This document shows positions 45,882 through 59,075 of a DNA stretch of 64,000 bases, piece by piece. This stretch comes from Williamsia sp. 1135 (GTDB taxonomy: Bacteria > Actinomycetota > Actinomycetes > Mycobacteriales > Mycobacteriaceae): NCBI RefSeq assembly GCF_002095395.1, contig NZ_MJEI01000105.1, positions 248,001-312,000 of the forward strand, given 5' to 3'. A program made the translations under genes and the position numbers. The first letter of the stretch is position 1. Every line of letters starts with the position of its first letter. The notes below the pieces were generated by a model, which made no database searches, was not told the DNA's origin, and saw only the letters and a program-made list of their open reading frames with translations.

Positions 45882-45918
45882 GAAAAGAACCCACCCCGAA
45901 ACGGGGTGGGTTCTTTTC
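45882..45918. terminator. Strong bidirectional terminator after rho
   Basis: Perfect 17-bp stem (45882-45898 with 45902-45918) with a 3-base loop AAA. The stem ends in TTCTTTTC, giving a T-rich tail, and the mirror image serves the convergent DUF3105 gene. It is the clearest intrinsic terminator in the window. Confidence 0.95.
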
Positions 45919-45931
45919 GTTTCGTCGACGC

Positions 45932-46630
45932 TCAGCTGTCGGGTACGTCGCCCTGCCGCGGATCGAACGGCGGGGGATCGGAGAGATCGAACACACCTGG
46001 CACCGCAGAGCACGTCGCCCCCGGTTCCGGGAAGCCGGTCGCCATCGGGTCTTCGGGGTAGACGCCGGACTGTGAGTTCTGTTTGGTGGCGGCGATGAAC
46101 TGATCGATCCGCGGGTCGTCGGCGTCGTCGAGTTTGAGTTGGTGTCCCCACGACTGCACCGAGATCGGGCGATCGAGCCCCGGGTACGGCGACATCAGCG
46201 TGTACTCGACCCCATCGACCCGCGCTGCCAGCAGATCGACATCATCGGCGTCGAGGTCATCGGGATTGTAGGTGAGCCACACCGCACCGTGTTCGAGGGA
46301 ATGCACCGCGTTCTCGGTGCGGATACCGGTGGGGTAGACCACGCCCGTGCACCCTGCCCAGCCGTAATCGTGGGTACCACCGAGTGGCGGGGAGTATTGA
46401 TAGCGCACACGTCCGTCGCGGGCGACGTGCTGCGGCGACGGGTAGTGGACCCGGAGGACCCCGTCGATTCGATCGGTTGGATCAGGGTTGTCGGCGCTCG
46501 GGATGAAGTCCTCGGCCGATACCGCGCCTTCCGAGGCCCGAACAGCCTGCCCGGTCTCGGTCGATTGACACGCTGCCAGCACTGCGACCAGCGTCAATCC
46601 GGTCGCTGCCGACCGTAGTGTGTGTGCCAC
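45932..46630 (-). CDS. DUF3105 lipoprotein (paralogue 2)
   Basis: A 232-residue secreted lipoprotein: signal peptide with lipobox VLAAC (Cys about 21), then a DUF3105 domain. It shares with paralogue 1 (35959-36834) the blocks [54 protein letters not shown] and [19 protein letters not shown]. The anchor differs: lipid here, membrane helix there. It has no DUF305 neighbour; it lies alone between rho and rpmE. Function unknown; conserved His and Cys residues hint at metal or redox chemistry (inference). Confidence 0.88.
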   Translation of the reverse strand: MAHTLRSAATGLTLVAVLAACQSTETGQAVRASEGAVSAEDFIPSADNPDPTDRIDGVLRVHYPSPQHVARDGRVRYQYSPPLGGTHDYGWAGCTGVVYPTGIRTENAVHSLEHGAVWLTYNPDDLDADDVDLLAARVDGVEYTLMSPYPGLDRPISVQSWGHQLKLDDADDPRIDQFIAATKQNSQSGVYPEDPMATGFPEPGATCSAVPGVFDLSDPPPFDPRQGDVPDS

Positions 46631-46762
46631 GTTCCCACCCGTCTGTGCGGTGGAATGATTCCCACCCGTCCGTCGTTGTCACCATCGTGCCGCAGTTGTC
46701 TGATCGCGCTGCTGCCGGTGGGTGCCGTAGAGGTCACCGATTGGCTCAGAGACCAGCGCTTC

Positions 46763-46771
46763 TGGCATACT
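46763..46771 (+). promoter_or_regulatory. Putative extended -10 promoter of rpmE
   Basis: TGGCATACT reads as an extended -10 (TG-N-CATACT), with a TTGGCT at 46741-46746 as a loosely spaced -35 (19 bases). It lies about 80 bases before the rpmE start, leaving a leader that may carry control of the ribosomal protein. Confidence 0.4.
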
Positions 46772-46849
46772 GAGCGGCCAGAGTCCGGTTCCGGTTCACA
46801 CCTTCGATCCGCGAAGGTGACCCGGCGACCTCCGAAAGGGACACCAGAA

Positions 46850-47089
46850 ATGAAGCAGGGAATTCACCCCGAATACGTCGAGACCACTGTGGTCTGCGGC
46901 TGCGGGAACACCTTCCAGACCCACTCCACCAAGGAGAACGGTCGGATCAACGTCGAGGTCTGCTCGCAGTGCCACCCGTTCTACACGGGCAAGCAGAAGA
47001 TTCTCGACACCGGTGGCCGCGTCGCACGGTTCGAGAAGCGTTACGGCAAGCGCGCAGCCAAGAAGGACGACGCAGCAGCCGAAAAGTAG
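46850..47089 (+). CDS. rpmE: 50S ribosomal protein L31 (zinc-binding form)
   Basis: Large-subunit ribosomal protein of 79 residues. CGCGNTF and [12 protein letters not shown] give Cys 16, 18, 37 and 40: the zinc-ribbon (C+) type, in contrast to the Zn-free paralogue made under zinc limitation. The Lys/Ala-rich C-terminus contacts rRNA. ATG 46850 has GAAAGG about 14 bases upstream. Followed by prfA after 96 bases. Confidence 0.97.
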   Translation: MKQGIHPEYVETTVVCGCGNTFQTHSTKENGRINVEVCSQCHPFYTGKQKILDTGGRVARFEKRYGKRAAKKDDAAAEK

Positions 47090-47185
47090 CTTGTCCGACC
47101 GGCGTCCATCTCTGCCTCACGGCGGGGATGGGCGCCGGTTTTGTTTCTCCAGGAGAGTCCCACCCCACGTGCAAGGAATCAGGTC

Positions 47186-48262
47186 ATGAGCACCCCAGAG
47201 CCGTCCGCGATCGACGACATCCTCGCCGAACACGCCGGCCTGCAGACTCAGCTGTCGGATCCGGCGCTGCACGACGATCCCGCTGCGGCTCGCCGGGTGG
47301 GCAAGCGTTTTGCGGAACTCGCGCCCATCATGGCCACCTACACCAAACTTGCCGCGGCGCAGGACGACCTGCAGGCTGCGCGTGAACTCGCGGCCGACGA
47401 CAGTGCCTTCGCCGTGGAGATCCCGGAACTGGAACGGACGGTGTCCGAGCTCGACACCGCGCTGACCGATTTGCTGGCACCTCGTGATCCGCACGACGGC
47501 GACGACGTGGTGCTCGAGATCAAATCCGGCGCCGGCGGCGAAGAATCAGCGCTGTTCGCCTCTGATCTGGCGAGGATGTATCTGAAGTACTGCGAACGCC
47601 ACGGCTGGAAGGCGCAGACGCTGGGGCTCACCGAGTCCGACCTCGGCGGCTACAAAGACGCGACCATCTCGATCAAGTCAAGGGGCGACGGACCCGACGG
47701 GGTATGGGCCAGACTCAAATTCGAAGGCGGTGTGCACCGTGTCCAGCGTGTCCCGGTGACCGAATCGCAGGGCCGCATCCACACGTCGGCCGCCGGGGTG
47801 CTGATCTATCCCGAGCCCGATGAGGTCGAGCAGGTGCAGATCGATGAGGGCGACCTCCGGATCGATGTCTATCGCAGCTCCGGCAAGGGTGGCCAGGGTG
47901 TCAACACCACCGACTCCGCAGTCCGTATCACGCACCTCCCGACCAACATCGTCGTGACCTGCCAGAACGAGCGCTCACAGCTGCAGAACAAGGCGCGCGC
48001 GATGCAGGTGCTTGCTGCGCGCCTGCAGGCGGCGGCGGAGGAGGCCGCAAACTCGGAGGCGTCAGAGGGTCGCGCCGCGCAGGTCCGTACCGTCGACCGT
48101 TCGGAGCGGATCCGCACCTACAACTTCCCCGAGAACCGCATCACAGATCACCGCATCGGATACAAGGCGAACAACCTCGATGCGGTGCTCTCCGGTGAGA
48201 TGGATGCATTGCTGGACGCGCTCAAAGCCGCCGATCGCCAGGCCCGCCTCGAGGCGGAGTGA
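47186..48262 (+). CDS. prfA: Peptide chain release factor 1
   Basis: Recognises UAA and UAG stop codons and triggers release; 358 residues. The stop-codon tripeptide is PVT in [16 protein letters not shown] and the catalytic GGQ lies in [19 protein letters not shown] 47186 starts the conserved N-terminal helix. Its stop overlaps the next gene (its methylase) by 4 bases. Confidence 0.97.
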   Translation: MSTPEPSAIDDILAEHAGLQTQLSDPALHDDPAAARRVGKRFAELAPIMATYTKLAAAQDDLQAARELAADDSAFAVEIPELERTVSELDTALTDLLAPRDPHDGDDVVLEIKSGAGGEESALFASDLARMYLKYCERHGWKAQTLGLTESDLGGYKDATISIKSRGDGPDGVWARLKFEGGVHRVQRVPVTESQGRIHTSAAGVLIYPEPDEVEQVQIDEGDLRIDVYRSSGKGGQGVNTTDSAVRITHLPTNIVVTCQNERSQLQNKARAMQVLAARLQAAAEEAANSEASEGRAAQVRTVDRSERIRTYNFPENRITDHRIGYKANNLDAVLSGEMDALLDALKAADRQARLEAE

Positions 48263-49119
48263 GCGTTCGCGAGATCCGCCTCGAGGCGGCGGATGTCCTG
48301 GCCGCCGCTGGTGTCGACTCCCCGGGAGTGGACGCCACGCTGCTGCTGGCGCATGTCGTCGGCAGAACAGCCGGCGAGCTGGTCATGGTCGATGGTCTGA
48401 CCGACGACCAGCTCTCTCGATTCCGCGAGCTCGTCCGGCGCCGCGCGACCCGGGAGCCGCTGCAGCACATCATCGGTCGGGTGCAGTTCGGCTCGGTTGA
48501 GCTCGAGGTCGGCCCCGGTGTCTTCACCCCGCGGATGGAGACCGAACTCCTCTGGTCGTGGGGATGCAAGGTCCTCGCCGCAGTGCCAGACCCCGTCGTG
48601 GTGGATCTGTGCAGCGGGAGCGGAGCCCTGGCCCTGTCGTTGGCGGATTCGGTCACGGGCTCACTCGTCCACGCGGTCGAGATCGATCCGGACGCACTGA
48701 CCTGGCTGCGGCGCAACCTTTCTCACCTCCCGCAACCGGTTCGCGATCGAGTGGTCGTCCACTCCGGAGATGTCCGCGACCCGGATGTTCTCGCCGGGGT
48801 GTCTGCTGACCTGATCGTCGCCAACCCGCCGTACATCCCTACCGGGACCGACCTTCCCGCCGAGGTGGCGGAGTACGACCCCGCGCTGGCGCTGTTCGGC
48901 GGCGTCGACGGGATGTCGGTGATCACCCCGATGATCGAGACCATCGCCCGGGTGCTCAGACCGGGTGGCGCCGTCGCAATCGAGCACGACGACACGACCG
49001 GTGGCCTGGTGATGGCGGCCCTCGACACCAGCGCTGACTTCGAAGGGATCTCCCAGATGGAGGATCTCGCCGGTCGGGCGCGGTTCGTCTCGGCGCGACG
49101 TGCGAGGATGAACCCGTGA
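48259..49119 (+). CDS. prmC: Release factor glutamine methyltransferase PrmC
   Basis: S-adenosylmethionine-dependent enzyme that methylates the Gln of the GGQ motif of release factors; 286 residues. It has an N-terminal helical domain, a [19 protein letters not shown] site and the NPPY catalytic motif ([10 protein letters not shown]). GTG start overlaps prfA (GTGA); stop overlaps the following tsaC gene by 4 bases. Confidence 0.95.
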   Translation: MSVREIRLEAADVLAAAGVDSPGVDATLLLAHVVGRTAGELVMVDGLTDDQLSRFRELVRRRATREPLQHIIGRVQFGSVELEVGPGVFTPRMETELLWSWGCKVLAAVPDPVVVDLCSGSGALALSLADSVTGSLVHAVEIDPDALTWLRRNLSHLPQPVRDRVVVHSGDVRDPDVLAGVSADLIVANPPYIPTGTDLPAEVAEYDPALALFGGVDGMSVITPMIETIARVLRPGGAVAIEHDDTTGGLVMAALDTSADFEGISQMEDLAGRARFVSARRARMNP

Positions 49120-49769
49120 GCACTACGTTCGATTGCAGCAAACCCGACTCCCGGGCGGCCGGACTCCGCGCTGCCGTCGGCGCCGCCAAAGGCGGCCGCC
49201 TGGTCGTGATGCCCACCGACACGCTGTATGGATTGGGTTGCGACGCTTTTGATTCCGAGTCCGTGAACAGCCTTCTGGCGGCCAAGGGGCGGGGTCGCGA
49301 CATGCCCGTTCCCGTGCTCGTCGGCTCGTGGACCACGATCGACGGGCTGGTGCTCTCGGTGTCTCCGACGGCCCGTGAATTGACGCGGGCCTTCTGGCCG
49401 GGTGGATTGAGTCTGATCGTGCACCAGGCGCCCTCGCTGGCCTGGGACCTGGGAGATACCCGCGGTACTGTGATGCTGCGGATGCCGCTGCATCCGGTGG
49501 CCATCGAGATCTTGCGAGAGGTCGGCCCGATGGCGGTGTCCAGTGCGAACATCTCAGGACGTCCGCCCGCGACGACTGCTGCTGAAGCTCGTGAGCAACT
49601 CGGGGAGTCCGTTGCGGTGTACCTCGACGGGGGACCGGCCGAGAAGGCGATGCCGTCGACCATCGTCGACCTGACGGACATGGCACCCAAGATCGTGCGC
49701 GAGGGCGCGGTCACCGCAGAACAGATCGCGGATGTACTGGGCACGGGCGTGGAGAGTCTACGGGTCTGA
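49116..49769 (+). CDS. tsaC: L-threonylcarbamoyladenylate synthase (TsaC/YrdC type)
   Basis: Makes the threonylcarbamoyl-AMP used for the t6A37 modification of tRNAs reading ANN codons. The 217 residues cover only the YrdC domain (short TsaC form). Motifs: GRLVVMPTDTLYGLGCDAF, KGRGRDMPVPVLVG and SSANISGRPPATT. GTG start overlapping prmC; the prfA-prmC-tsaC order is conserved in Mycobacteriales. Confidence 0.94.
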   Translation: MSTTFDCSKPDSRAAGLRAAVGAAKGGRLVVMPTDTLYGLGCDAFDSESVNSLLAAKGRGRDMPVPVLVGSWTTIDGLVLSVSPTARELTRAFWPGGLSLIVHQAPSLAWDLGDTRGTVMLRMPLHPVAIEILREVGPMAVSSANISGRPPATTAAEAREQLGESVAVYLDGGPAEKAMPSTIVDLTDMAPKIVREGAVTAEQIADVLGTGVESLRV

Positions 49770-49810
49770 GAGACTCCCGAAGACCGTCGACCACCGAAAG
49801 GCGCGAGCAG

Positions 49811-50017
49811 ATGGTCGTGAACGAACCCTCGAACGTAACCGGCAGTGGCGCAGGGTATTCGGCACTGATGAGCGCCGACCCAGAGACGGCACTGCTGATC
49901 CGACGGGAACTCGGTCTCAGGCGATGTTCGCGATCTGCTCGCGGGCGTTCGCTGAATTCGATGTGTGCACTAGTAGCGTTGACCCGTGCTTGCGGCCGAG
50001 ACGACTTCGATGGGTGA
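49811..50017 (+). CDS. Possible small ORF between tsaC and wecA
   Basis: A 68-codon frame from ATG 49811 with a GAAAGG 10 bases upstream. The first 37 residues (MVVNEPSNVTGSGAG...) look coding-like; the rest is Arg/Cys-rich and runs 32 bases into wecA in another frame, which is less typical. It may be a real small gene, a leader peptide, or chance. No family recognised. Confidence 0.25.
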   Translation: MVVNEPSNVTGSGAGYSALMSADPETALLIRRELGLRRCSRSARGRSLNSMCALVALTRACGRDDFDG

Positions 50018-51203
50018 GGGCAGCGGCATGTTGATTGCCGCCCAGTCCGGGCTCACCAGTAGCGGCGCAGGTGTACCCCTGCGCGAATTGATGCTGGTCG
50101 GGCTCACCGCTGCGGTCATCACGTATCTGCTCACCGGACTCGTCCGGGTGATCGCCACTCGCGTCGGTGCCGTTGCGGTGCCGCGAACCCGCGATGTGCA
50201 TGCGGTCCCGACACCGCGTCTCGGTGGCGTCGGAATGTACATCGGGGTGCTGGCCGGAATGGTGCTCGCGGGGGAGCTCCCTGCCTTGACCCGGGGGTTC
50301 GCGTACACCGACGACATGAACGCGGTGGTGGTCGCCGGCGGGGTCATCGTGCTGGTGGGCATCATCGACGATCGATGGGGGATCGACGCCCTGACCAAGT
50401 TCGTCGGGCAGCTCACGGCGGCGGGCGTGCTGGTGATCATGGGCCTGAGCTGGACGGTGCTCGCCGTGCCGTTCGGTGACATCGGCACCGTCGTCCTCGA
50501 CCCGCTGCAGTCCGGTCTGCTCACGATCGCGATCACCGTGGCGACGGTCAACGCCATCAACTTCGTGGACGGCCTCGACGGACTGGCCGCGGGACTCGCC
50601 TTGATCGCGGCACTGGCGATCTGTGCGTTCTCTCTCGGCCTGCTACGCGACCAGGGCGGCGATGTCAGCTACTACGCTCCTGCGCTGATCTCGGTGATCC
50701 TGGCGGGCGCCTGCCTCGGCTTCTTGCCCCACAACTTTCAGCCCGCCCGGATATTCATGGGTGATTCGGGATCGATGCTCATCGGGCTGATGCTCGCCGC
50801 CGCGTCCACGAGCGCATCGGGACGGATCGCGATCAACGCGTACGGTCCCGCTGACGTCTTCACCTTGCTCTCACCGATCATCCTGGTGGCCGCGGTCATG
50901 TTCATCCCCATGCTCGACATGCTGATGGCCGTCGTCCGGCGCACGCGCGCGGGCGTCGGCTTCTACACACCGGACAAGATGCATCTGCACCATCGCCTGC
51001 TCGAGATCGGCCACTCCCACCGACGCGTGGTGTTGCTCATCTATCTGTGGGTGGGTGTACTCGCCTTCAGTGCGGCAGCGAGCACGGTGTTCTCCGCGTC
51101 GGTGGTCCTTCCACTACTCGGTGGTGGGCTGATCCTGGCGATGGTCGCGACGATCGTGCCGCGGCTGCGCAGGCGAAACAGGGGTCGCCCGGCGGCCGTC
51201 TGA
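49986..51203 (+). CDS. wecA: Decaprenyl-phosphate GlcNAc-1-phosphate transferase WecA
   Basis: Membrane enzyme of 405 residues that starts the arabinogalactan-peptidoglycan linker by moving GlcNAc-1-P from UDP-GlcNAc to decaprenyl phosphate. About 11 membrane helices. Motifs: RTRDVHAVPTPRLGGVGMY, IIDDRWG (Mg site), AINFVDGLDGLAAG, FMGDSGSMLIG and HLHHRLLEIGHSHRR. It strongly resembles M. tuberculosis WecA (Rv1302). GTG 49986 lies 6 bases after TAGCGT (49974-49979) with no ribosome binding site, fitting a leaderless start; ATG 50010 is the alternative. Confidence 0.94.
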   Translation: MLAAETTSMGEGSGMLIAAQSGLTSSGAGVPLRELMLVGLTAAVITYLLTGLVRVIATRVGAVAVPRTRDVHAVPTPRLGGVGMYIGVLAGMVLAGELPALTRGFAYTDDMNAVVVAGGVIVLVGIIDDRWGIDALTKFVGQLTAAGVLVIMGLSWTVLAVPFGDIGTVVLDPLQSGLLTIAITVATVNAINFVDGLDGLAAGLALIAALAICAFSLGLLRDQGGDVSYYAPALISVILAGACLGFLPHNFQPARIFMGDSGSMLIGLMLAAASTSASGRIAINAYGPADVFTLLSPIILVAAVMFIPMLDMLMAVVRRTRAGVGFYTPDKMHLHHRLLEIGHSHRRVVLLIYLWVGVLAFSAAASTVFSASVVLPLLGGGLILAMVATIVPRLRRRNRGRPAAV

Positions 51204-51267
51204 GGGCGGCGGGGAGCCGCCGCCGGCGGTCGCGTAGCCTTCTACGAAGCACGACCTAACCCGGACA

Positions 51268-51295
51268 TTCGGGGCATTACCGGGCGTAGTACTAT
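51268..51295 (+). promoter_or_regulatory. Putative atp operon promoter
   Basis: TTCGGG (51268-51273), 16 bases, TACTAT (51290-51295), about 190 bases before atpI. The remaining leader (to 51489) holds no ORF. It includes a small hairpin CTAGCG-AAA-CGCTAG at 51459-51473 just before the atpI ribosome binding site GAGGAGAGG. Confidence 0.45.
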
Positions 51296-51489
51296 TGTCT
51301 GTAGTAGCCGAGATCGACAAGGTGAGAGCCGCAATTCTCGGCAACGCACCCCCCGACGGACGGCCACAAAGTTGTTGATATGGTCACAGGGATCGACGAG
51401 CTGTCGCCCGGATCATGTTTTGGATCGACGGGCGCGGCTCTGCCACGCTGCCCCAGAGCTAGCGAAACGCTAGACCCTTGAGGAGAGGT

Positions 51490-51903
51490 ATGACGACGTC
51501 AAGCTCCGACTCGGCGCCGGTATTCCCGGAGGCTCCGCTGAGTCTGGTGCGACCCGCAATCTTGAGTGGATTGCTGGTTGTCGTCGCAGTTGTTGCCGGT
51601 GCCTACCTCGGGCACATCATGTTCGGCATCTGGATGTTCCTCGGAATTGCCCTGAGTTTGGCCAATGCCAAGCTTGTTCAGCTTTACGTGCAAGGTGTCA
51701 CCGCAGAAGAGAATCCGCGTAAGCGGCCATTGGTGGTCAACTCGGCTCTGCGACTCGCGATCCTCACGGTCGTCGCGCTGGTGGTGGCATTTCTTGCCCG
51801 CCCAGACGGACTCGGCGTGATGTTCGGACTCGCGTTGTGTCAGGTGATCCTGGTTCTCAACACAGTGATTCCAGTGATGAAAGGACTTCGTACCCAGTCA
51901 TGA
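51490..51903 (+). CDS. atpI: ATP synthase subunit I (AtpI-like)
   Basis: Small membrane protein of 137 residues with four hydrophobic helices. AtpI-type proteins help assemble the c-ring. ATG 51490 directly follows a strong GAGGAGAGG site. Position before atpB and an ATGA overlap with it support the call; sequence identity of this family is always low (M. tuberculosis Rv1303 is in the same place). Confidence 0.82.
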   Translation: MTTSSSDSAPVFPEAPLSLVRPAILSGLLVVVAVVAGAYLGHIMFGIWMFLGIALSLANAKLVQLYVQGVTAEENPRKRPLVVNSALRLAILTVVALVVAFLARPDGLGVMFGLALCQVILVLNTVIPVMKGLRTQS

Positions 51904-52655
51904 CAGATACGTCGTATCTCGCCGAGGCGCAGATCGAGGTCGGTCACCACACCGTGGTGGAGTTCCTCGGTATGTCCTTCAACCTGGACACCATCATCGG
52001 CACCTCGTTTGCGGCCGTGGTTGTCATCGGGCTGGCGTTCTTCGTACGGGCAAAGTTGTCTTCGGGCAAGCCGAACTCGGTCCAGCTGTTCTTCGAGGCC
52101 CTGACGTCCCAGATGCGGGCCCAGGTCGAAGGCGGAATTGGCATGAAGGTGGCGCCGTTCCTGCTGCCGCTGGCCGTCACGCTGTTCATCTTCATCCTGG
52201 TCGCCAACTGGATATCGGTGCTGCCGGTCCAGTACGGAACCAGTGAAGGTGGCACGCACGAACTCCTGAAGCCACCGGCCTCCGACGCCAACTTCGTCTA
52301 TGCGCTCGCACTCTTCGTCTTCGTCGCCTACCACGCGGCCGGTGTGCGCCGACGCGGCTGGCTCGGCCACCCCAAGGCCTTGGTGAAGGGTCACGCGATC
52401 GGGCTGGCCCCGATCAACATCATCGAAGAGATCGCCAAGCCGGTTTCGCTCTCACTCCGTCTTTTCGGCAACATGTTCGCCGGCGGTGTGATGGTCTCTC
52501 TGATCGCGATCTTCCCGGCCTACATCCTGTGGGCCCCCAACTCCATCTGGAAGATGTTCGACGTGTTCGTCGGTTTGATCCAGGCGTTCATCTTCACATT
52601 GCTGACCATCTTGTACTTCAGCCAGTCAATGGAGCTGGAGGACGAGCACCACTAG
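51900..52655 (+). CDS. atpB: ATP synthase subunit a
   Basis: Proton-channel subunit of Fo, 251 residues and five to six membrane helices. The essential Arg is in [18 protein letters not shown], the fourth-helix motif facing the c-ring. Start overlaps atpI by 4 bases. The longer in-frame ORF begins inside atpI and is not used. Confidence 0.96.
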   Translation: MTDTSYLAEAQIEVGHHTVVEFLGMSFNLDTIIGTSFAAVVVIGLAFFVRAKLSSGKPNSVQLFFEALTSQMRAQVEGGIGMKVAPFLLPLAVTLFIFILVANWISVLPVQYGTSEGGTHELLKPPASDANFVYALALFVFVAYHAAGVRRRGWLGHPKALVKGHAIGLAPINIIEEIAKPVSLSLRLFGNMFAGGVMVSLIAIFPAYILWAPNSIWKMFDVFVGLIQAFIFTLLTILYFSQSMELEDEHH

Positions 52656-52737
52656 ATCGATCCCTGGCCGGCGCAATGCTGGCGGGGCCCAAAGACCTGG
52701 CAATTCGATTGTCAGTACCACCGAAAGGGAAAAGTAA

Positions 52738-52989
<252 letters not shown>

Positions 52990-53016
52990 ATCTCGGGAAA
53001 CAGATAGAAAGACGCC

Positions 53017-53538
53017 ATGGATCTCGCCCAAGAGAACTTCCTCATACCGAACGGCACGTTCTTCGTAGTGCTGATCATCTTCGTGATCGTGCTGGTGGTG
53101 GTCGGCAAGCTGGTCGTGCCGCCGATCCGCAAGGTGCTGGAGGAACGCGAACAACTCGTTCACCAGACCCATCTGGACCATCGGGACGCCACCAAGAGTT
53201 TTGAGGATGCCGAATCCGAGTATCGGACGGCACTCAAGGGTGCTCGTGTCGAGGCGACCGGGATCCGCGACGAGGCACGTGCCAAGGGCACCGAGCAGCT
53301 CGAGGAAATGCGTGGACGTGCCACGGAGGCGTCTGACGCGGTTCAGCGTGAGACCTCCGAGCAGTTGGCTGCCGAAGGGCAGCGGGCTGCGTCGGAGGCC
53401 CACGCAGAACTGGGCAGGCTCGCCTCCGGGCTGGCCAGCCGCGTGCTCGGCATCGACGTCGCAGCTGACTCGAAGCTGTCGGCAGCTGTCGACCGCATCT
53501 CCGCTAAAGAGGACGAGAAGTCCGGGACGGTGGGCTAA
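53017..53538 (+). CDS. atpF: ATP synthase subunit b
   Basis: Peripheral stalk subunit of 173 residues: one N-terminal membrane helix (about 10-33), then a long charged coiled coil (about 45-170). It pairs with the b' part of the next gene. Starts 27 bases after atpE; atpH follows after 3 bases. Confidence 0.94.
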   Translation: MDLAQENFLIPNGTFFVVLIIFVIVLVVVGKLVVPPIRKVLEEREQLVHQTHLDHRDATKSFEDAESEYRTALKGARVEATGIRDEARAKGTEQLEEMRGRATEASDAVQRETSEQLAAEGQRAASEAHAELGRLASGLASRVLGIDVAADSKLSAAVDRISAKEDEKSGTVG

Positions 53539-53541
53539 TCA

Positions 53542-54894
53542 ATGTCGATTTTCATCGGACAACTCGTCGGTTTCGCGGTTGTGGTCTTCGTCTTCTGGAA
53601 GTACATCTTGCCGGTGCTGCGTAAGACGATCACCAAGCAGCAAGAGACGATCGCCGAGCAGGAAGCCGAGAGCGAGCGGGCCAAGGCCAAGCTCGCCGAG
53701 GCAAAGGATGCCCACGCAAACGCACTGGAGCAGGCTCGGGCCGAGGCCAGCAGGATCCGCGAGGAAGCGCGCGGGGACTCGCAGGCCATCACCGAGCAGA
53801 TGCGGGTGCAGGCAGACAAAGAAGTGAAGCGGATCGAGGAGCACGGTAAGGCTCAGGTCGAGCTGAATCGACAGAACCTCGTCCGTCAGCTTCGCGGAGA
53901 ACTCGGTATCGCGTCCCTGGACGTGGCCGCCAAGTTGGTCCGCGAGCATCTCGAGGACCCGGCTGCACAGTCGGACTCCGTGGACCGGGCGATCTCCGAA
54001 CTGGAGGGGATGGCCGGCGACGAGGACTCGTTCGACACCACTCCTGCATCGGAGACCGTGGGAACCCGATCGATGCGTGCAGTCAGCCGCGACTCGGTAC
54101 GGGCCCTGGCGCGTGGCTTCGACGAGAAGGCATCGTCGCTCGACGACGCCGCACTGCAGACCGTGGCAGAGGACCTGTCGTCTGTGGCCGCACTTCTGGT
54201 CGCGAATCCTGTTCTGCGTAAGCATCTCTCGGAGAACACCGACTCGACCGACCCGAAGGTTGCGCTCGTCGACTCGCTGTTCGCAGGCAAGGTCGCCGAC
54301 ACGACTCTGGACGTTCTCAAAGAAGCCGTCGCGGCCAAGTGGTCGACTTCCGGTGACTTCTCGACGGCCATCGAGCGGCTGTCCCGTCTCGCGCTGCTGA
54401 CCGTCGCCGACCGCGACGGAAAGATATCCGAGGTGGAGGACGAGCTGTTCCGCCTCGGTCGCCTGCTCATCGCCGAGCCGGAGTTCACGCGGCTGCTCTC
54501 GGATTACCACACGCCGGCGGATGGTCGAATCCAGCTGGCGGACAACGTGATCGGCGGCAAGGTCACCGATCACACGAAAGCGCTTGTGGCCAACGCGGTT
54601 CGGCTACAGCACGGTTTGACCCCGATCGACGTCGCCATCGGTGACATCGCCGAACTGGCCGCCGCACGGCGCGGAGAGTCGGTCGCTCATGTGATCGCCG
54701 CATCCGAGCTGACCGACGAGCAGACCGAACGTCTGTCCGCGGTGCTGGGCCGGATCTACCGTCGCGAAATGTCGGTACAGACGGAGATCGACCCGCAGCT
54801 CCTGGGCGGACTGAAGGTGCTGGTCGCGGACGAACTGATCGAAGGCGACATCGCCAGCAGGTTGACCAAGGCCAGCGAAAGCCTGCCGAAGTAG
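53542..54894 (+). CDS. atpH: ATP synthase b'-delta fusion subunit
   Basis: A 450-residue fusion typical of Mycobacteriales. The N-terminal part is a second b subunit: membrane helix (about 5-23) and coiled coil to about 170. The rest is the delta subunit that caps F1 ([13 protein letters not shown]... to the C-terminal [20 protein letters not shown]). A single chain thus joins stalk and F1 cap. Length matches M. tuberculosis AtpH (about 446). Confidence 0.95.
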   Translation: MSIFIGQLVGFAVVVFVFWKYILPVLRKTITKQQETIAEQEAESERAKAKLAEAKDAHANALEQARAEASRIREEARGDSQAITEQMRVQADKEVKRIEEHGKAQVELNRQNLVRQLRGELGIASLDVAAKLVREHLEDPAAQSDSVDRAISELEGMAGDEDSFDTTPASETVGTRSMRAVSRDSVRALARGFDEKASSLDDAALQTVAEDLSSVAALLVANPVLRKHLSENTDSTDPKVALVDSLFAGKVADTTLDVLKEAVAAKWSTSGDFSTAIERLSRLALLTVADRDGKISEVEDELFRLGRLLIAEPEFTRLLSDYHTPADGRIQLADNVIGGKVTDHTKALVANAVRLQHGLTPIDVAIGDIAELAAARRGESVAHVIAASELTDEQTERLSAVLGRIYRREMSVQTEIDPQLLGGLKVLVADELIEGDIASRLTKASESLPK

Positions 54895-54979
54895 CGACCC
54901 GCGAGTCCGCGCGGAAACCACTTCCGGAGCGGGCAGACAGAAGACCACAAGCACAAACGAAAGCAAGGAACGAGTACTC

Positions 54980-56611
54980 ATGGCGGAGTTGACGATCTCA
55001 TCCGACGAGATCAAGGGCGCGATCGAGCAGTACGTCTCGTCATTCGAGGCCGACGCATCGCGCGAGGAAGTCGGCATTGTTACCGATACCGCTGACGGCA
55101 TCGCTCACGTGAGCGGTCTGCCCGGCGCGATGGCCAACGAACTCCTAGAGTTCCCCGGCGGTGTGCTGGGTGTGGCCTTGAACCTCGACGAAGATGAGGT
55201 CGGCGCGGTCATCCTCGGTAACTACGAGGAACTGCAAGAAGGCCAGCAGGTCAGTCGTACCGGTGAGGTGCTGTCGGTCCCCGTGGGCGACGCCTTCCTC
55301 GGTCGCGTCGTGAACCCACTGGGTCTGCCCATCGACGGACAGGGCGACATCGAGTCGAACGAGCAGCGCGTGCTCGAACTCCAGGCTGCCTCGGTGCTGG
55401 AGCGCCAGCCGGTCGAGGAATCGCTCGCCACAGGCATCAAGGCCATCGACGCCATGACCGCCATCGGCCGCGGACAGCGTCAGCTCATCATCGGCGACCG
55501 TAAGACCGGCAAGACCGCGGTCTGCATCGACGCCATCCTCAACCAGAAGGCGAACTGGGAGAGCGGCGACGAGAACAAGCAGGTTCGCTGCATCTACGTC
55601 GCGATCGGGCAGAAGGGCTCGACGATCGCGGGCGTCAAGACCGCGCTCGACGAGGCCGGAGCGATGGAGTACACCACCATCGTCGCCGCACCCGCATCCG
55701 ATTCGGCCGGCTTCAAGTGGCTCGCCCCGTACACCGGCTCTGCCATCGGCCAGCACTGGATGTATCAGGGTAAGCACGTTCTGATCGTGTTCGACGATCT
55801 CTCCAAGCAGGCCGAGGCCTACCGCGCCATCTCGCTGCTGCTGCGGCGCCCGCCGGGCCGCGAGGCATACCCGGGCGACGTCTTCTACTTGCACTCCCGT
55901 CTGCTGGAGCGTTGCGCCAAGCTCTCCGACGAACTCGGCGGTGGATCGATGACCGGCCTGCCGATCATCGAGACCAAGGCCAACGACGTCTCGGCGTTCA
56001 TCCCGACCAACGTCATCTCGATCACCGACGGCCAGGTCTTCCTCGAGTCCGACCTCTTCAACAAGGGCGTTCGTCCCGCGATCAACGTCGGCACCTCGGT
56101 GTCCCGTGTCGGTGGCGCCGCGCAGACGAAGGGCCTCAAGAAGGTCTCGGGTTCGCTGCGTCTGGAGCTCGCCCAGTTCCGTGAGCTCGAGGCCTTCTCG
56201 GCCTTCGCCTCGGACCTGGACGACGCCTCCAAGGCCCAGCTCGAGCGCGGAGCCCGCTGGGTCGAGCTGCTCAAGCAGGACCAGTACTCACCGGTGTCCG
56301 TCGAAGACCAGATCGTCTCGATCTACCTCGCCGGCGAAGGCCACTTCGACTCGGTCGCCATCGATGACGTCCGCGCTTACGAAGAGGATCTCCTCGGCAA
56401 CCTGCACCACAGCGCCAAGGGTGTCTACGAGTCGATCGCCGGCGGCAAGGCACTCTCGGACGATCAGGCCGAGGCACTCAGGGACGCTGCGGACAACTTC
56501 AAGAAGTCCTACCAGGGTTCTGACGGTCCCGGTGGCGTGAACGAGGCCGACGCAGACGCGCTTGCCGCGGATGACGTCGAAAACGAAGAGATCAAGGTCC
56601 GGAAGTCCTAG
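54980..56611 (+). CDS. atpA: ATP synthase subunit alpha
   Basis: Non-catalytic F1 subunit, 543 residues. Walker [11 protein letters not shown] near 172, Walker [12 protein letters not shown], and [34 protein letters not shown] (catalytic-site Arg region). The last 30 or so residues ([20 protein letters not shown]...) extend beyond the usual end; the equivalent extension in mycobacteria suppresses ATP hydrolysis. ATG 54980 follows a CAAGGA site. Confidence 0.97.
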   Translation: MAELTISSDEIKGAIEQYVSSFEADASREEVGIVTDTADGIAHVSGLPGAMANELLEFPGGVLGVALNLDEDEVGAVILGNYEELQEGQQVSRTGEVLSVPVGDAFLGRVVNPLGLPIDGQGDIESNEQRVLELQAASVLERQPVEESLATGIKAIDAMTAIGRGQRQLIIGDRKTGKTAVCIDAILNQKANWESGDENKQVRCIYVAIGQKGSTIAGVKTALDEAGAMEYTTIVAAPASDSAGFKWLAPYTGSAIGQHWMYQGKHVLIVFDDLSKQAEAYRAISLLLRRPPGREAYPGDVFYLHSRLLERCAKLSDELGGGSMTGLPIIETKANDVSAFIPTNVISITDGQVFLESDLFNKGVRPAINVGTSVSRVGGAAQTKGLKKVSGSLRLELAQFRELEAFSAFASDLDDASKAQLERGARWVELLKQDQYSPVSVEDQIVSIYLAGEGHFDSVAIDDVRAYEEDLLGNLHHSAKGVYESIAGGKALSDDQAEALRDAADNFKKSYQGSDGPGGVNEADADALAADDVENEEIKVRKS

Positions 56612-56664
56612 GACACATGAGCATCCGACCATTTTCGACTAATCCGAAAGGAGTGTGAGTTCCC

Positions 56665-59066
<2,402 letters not shown>

Positions 59067-59075
59067 CAGGTACTC

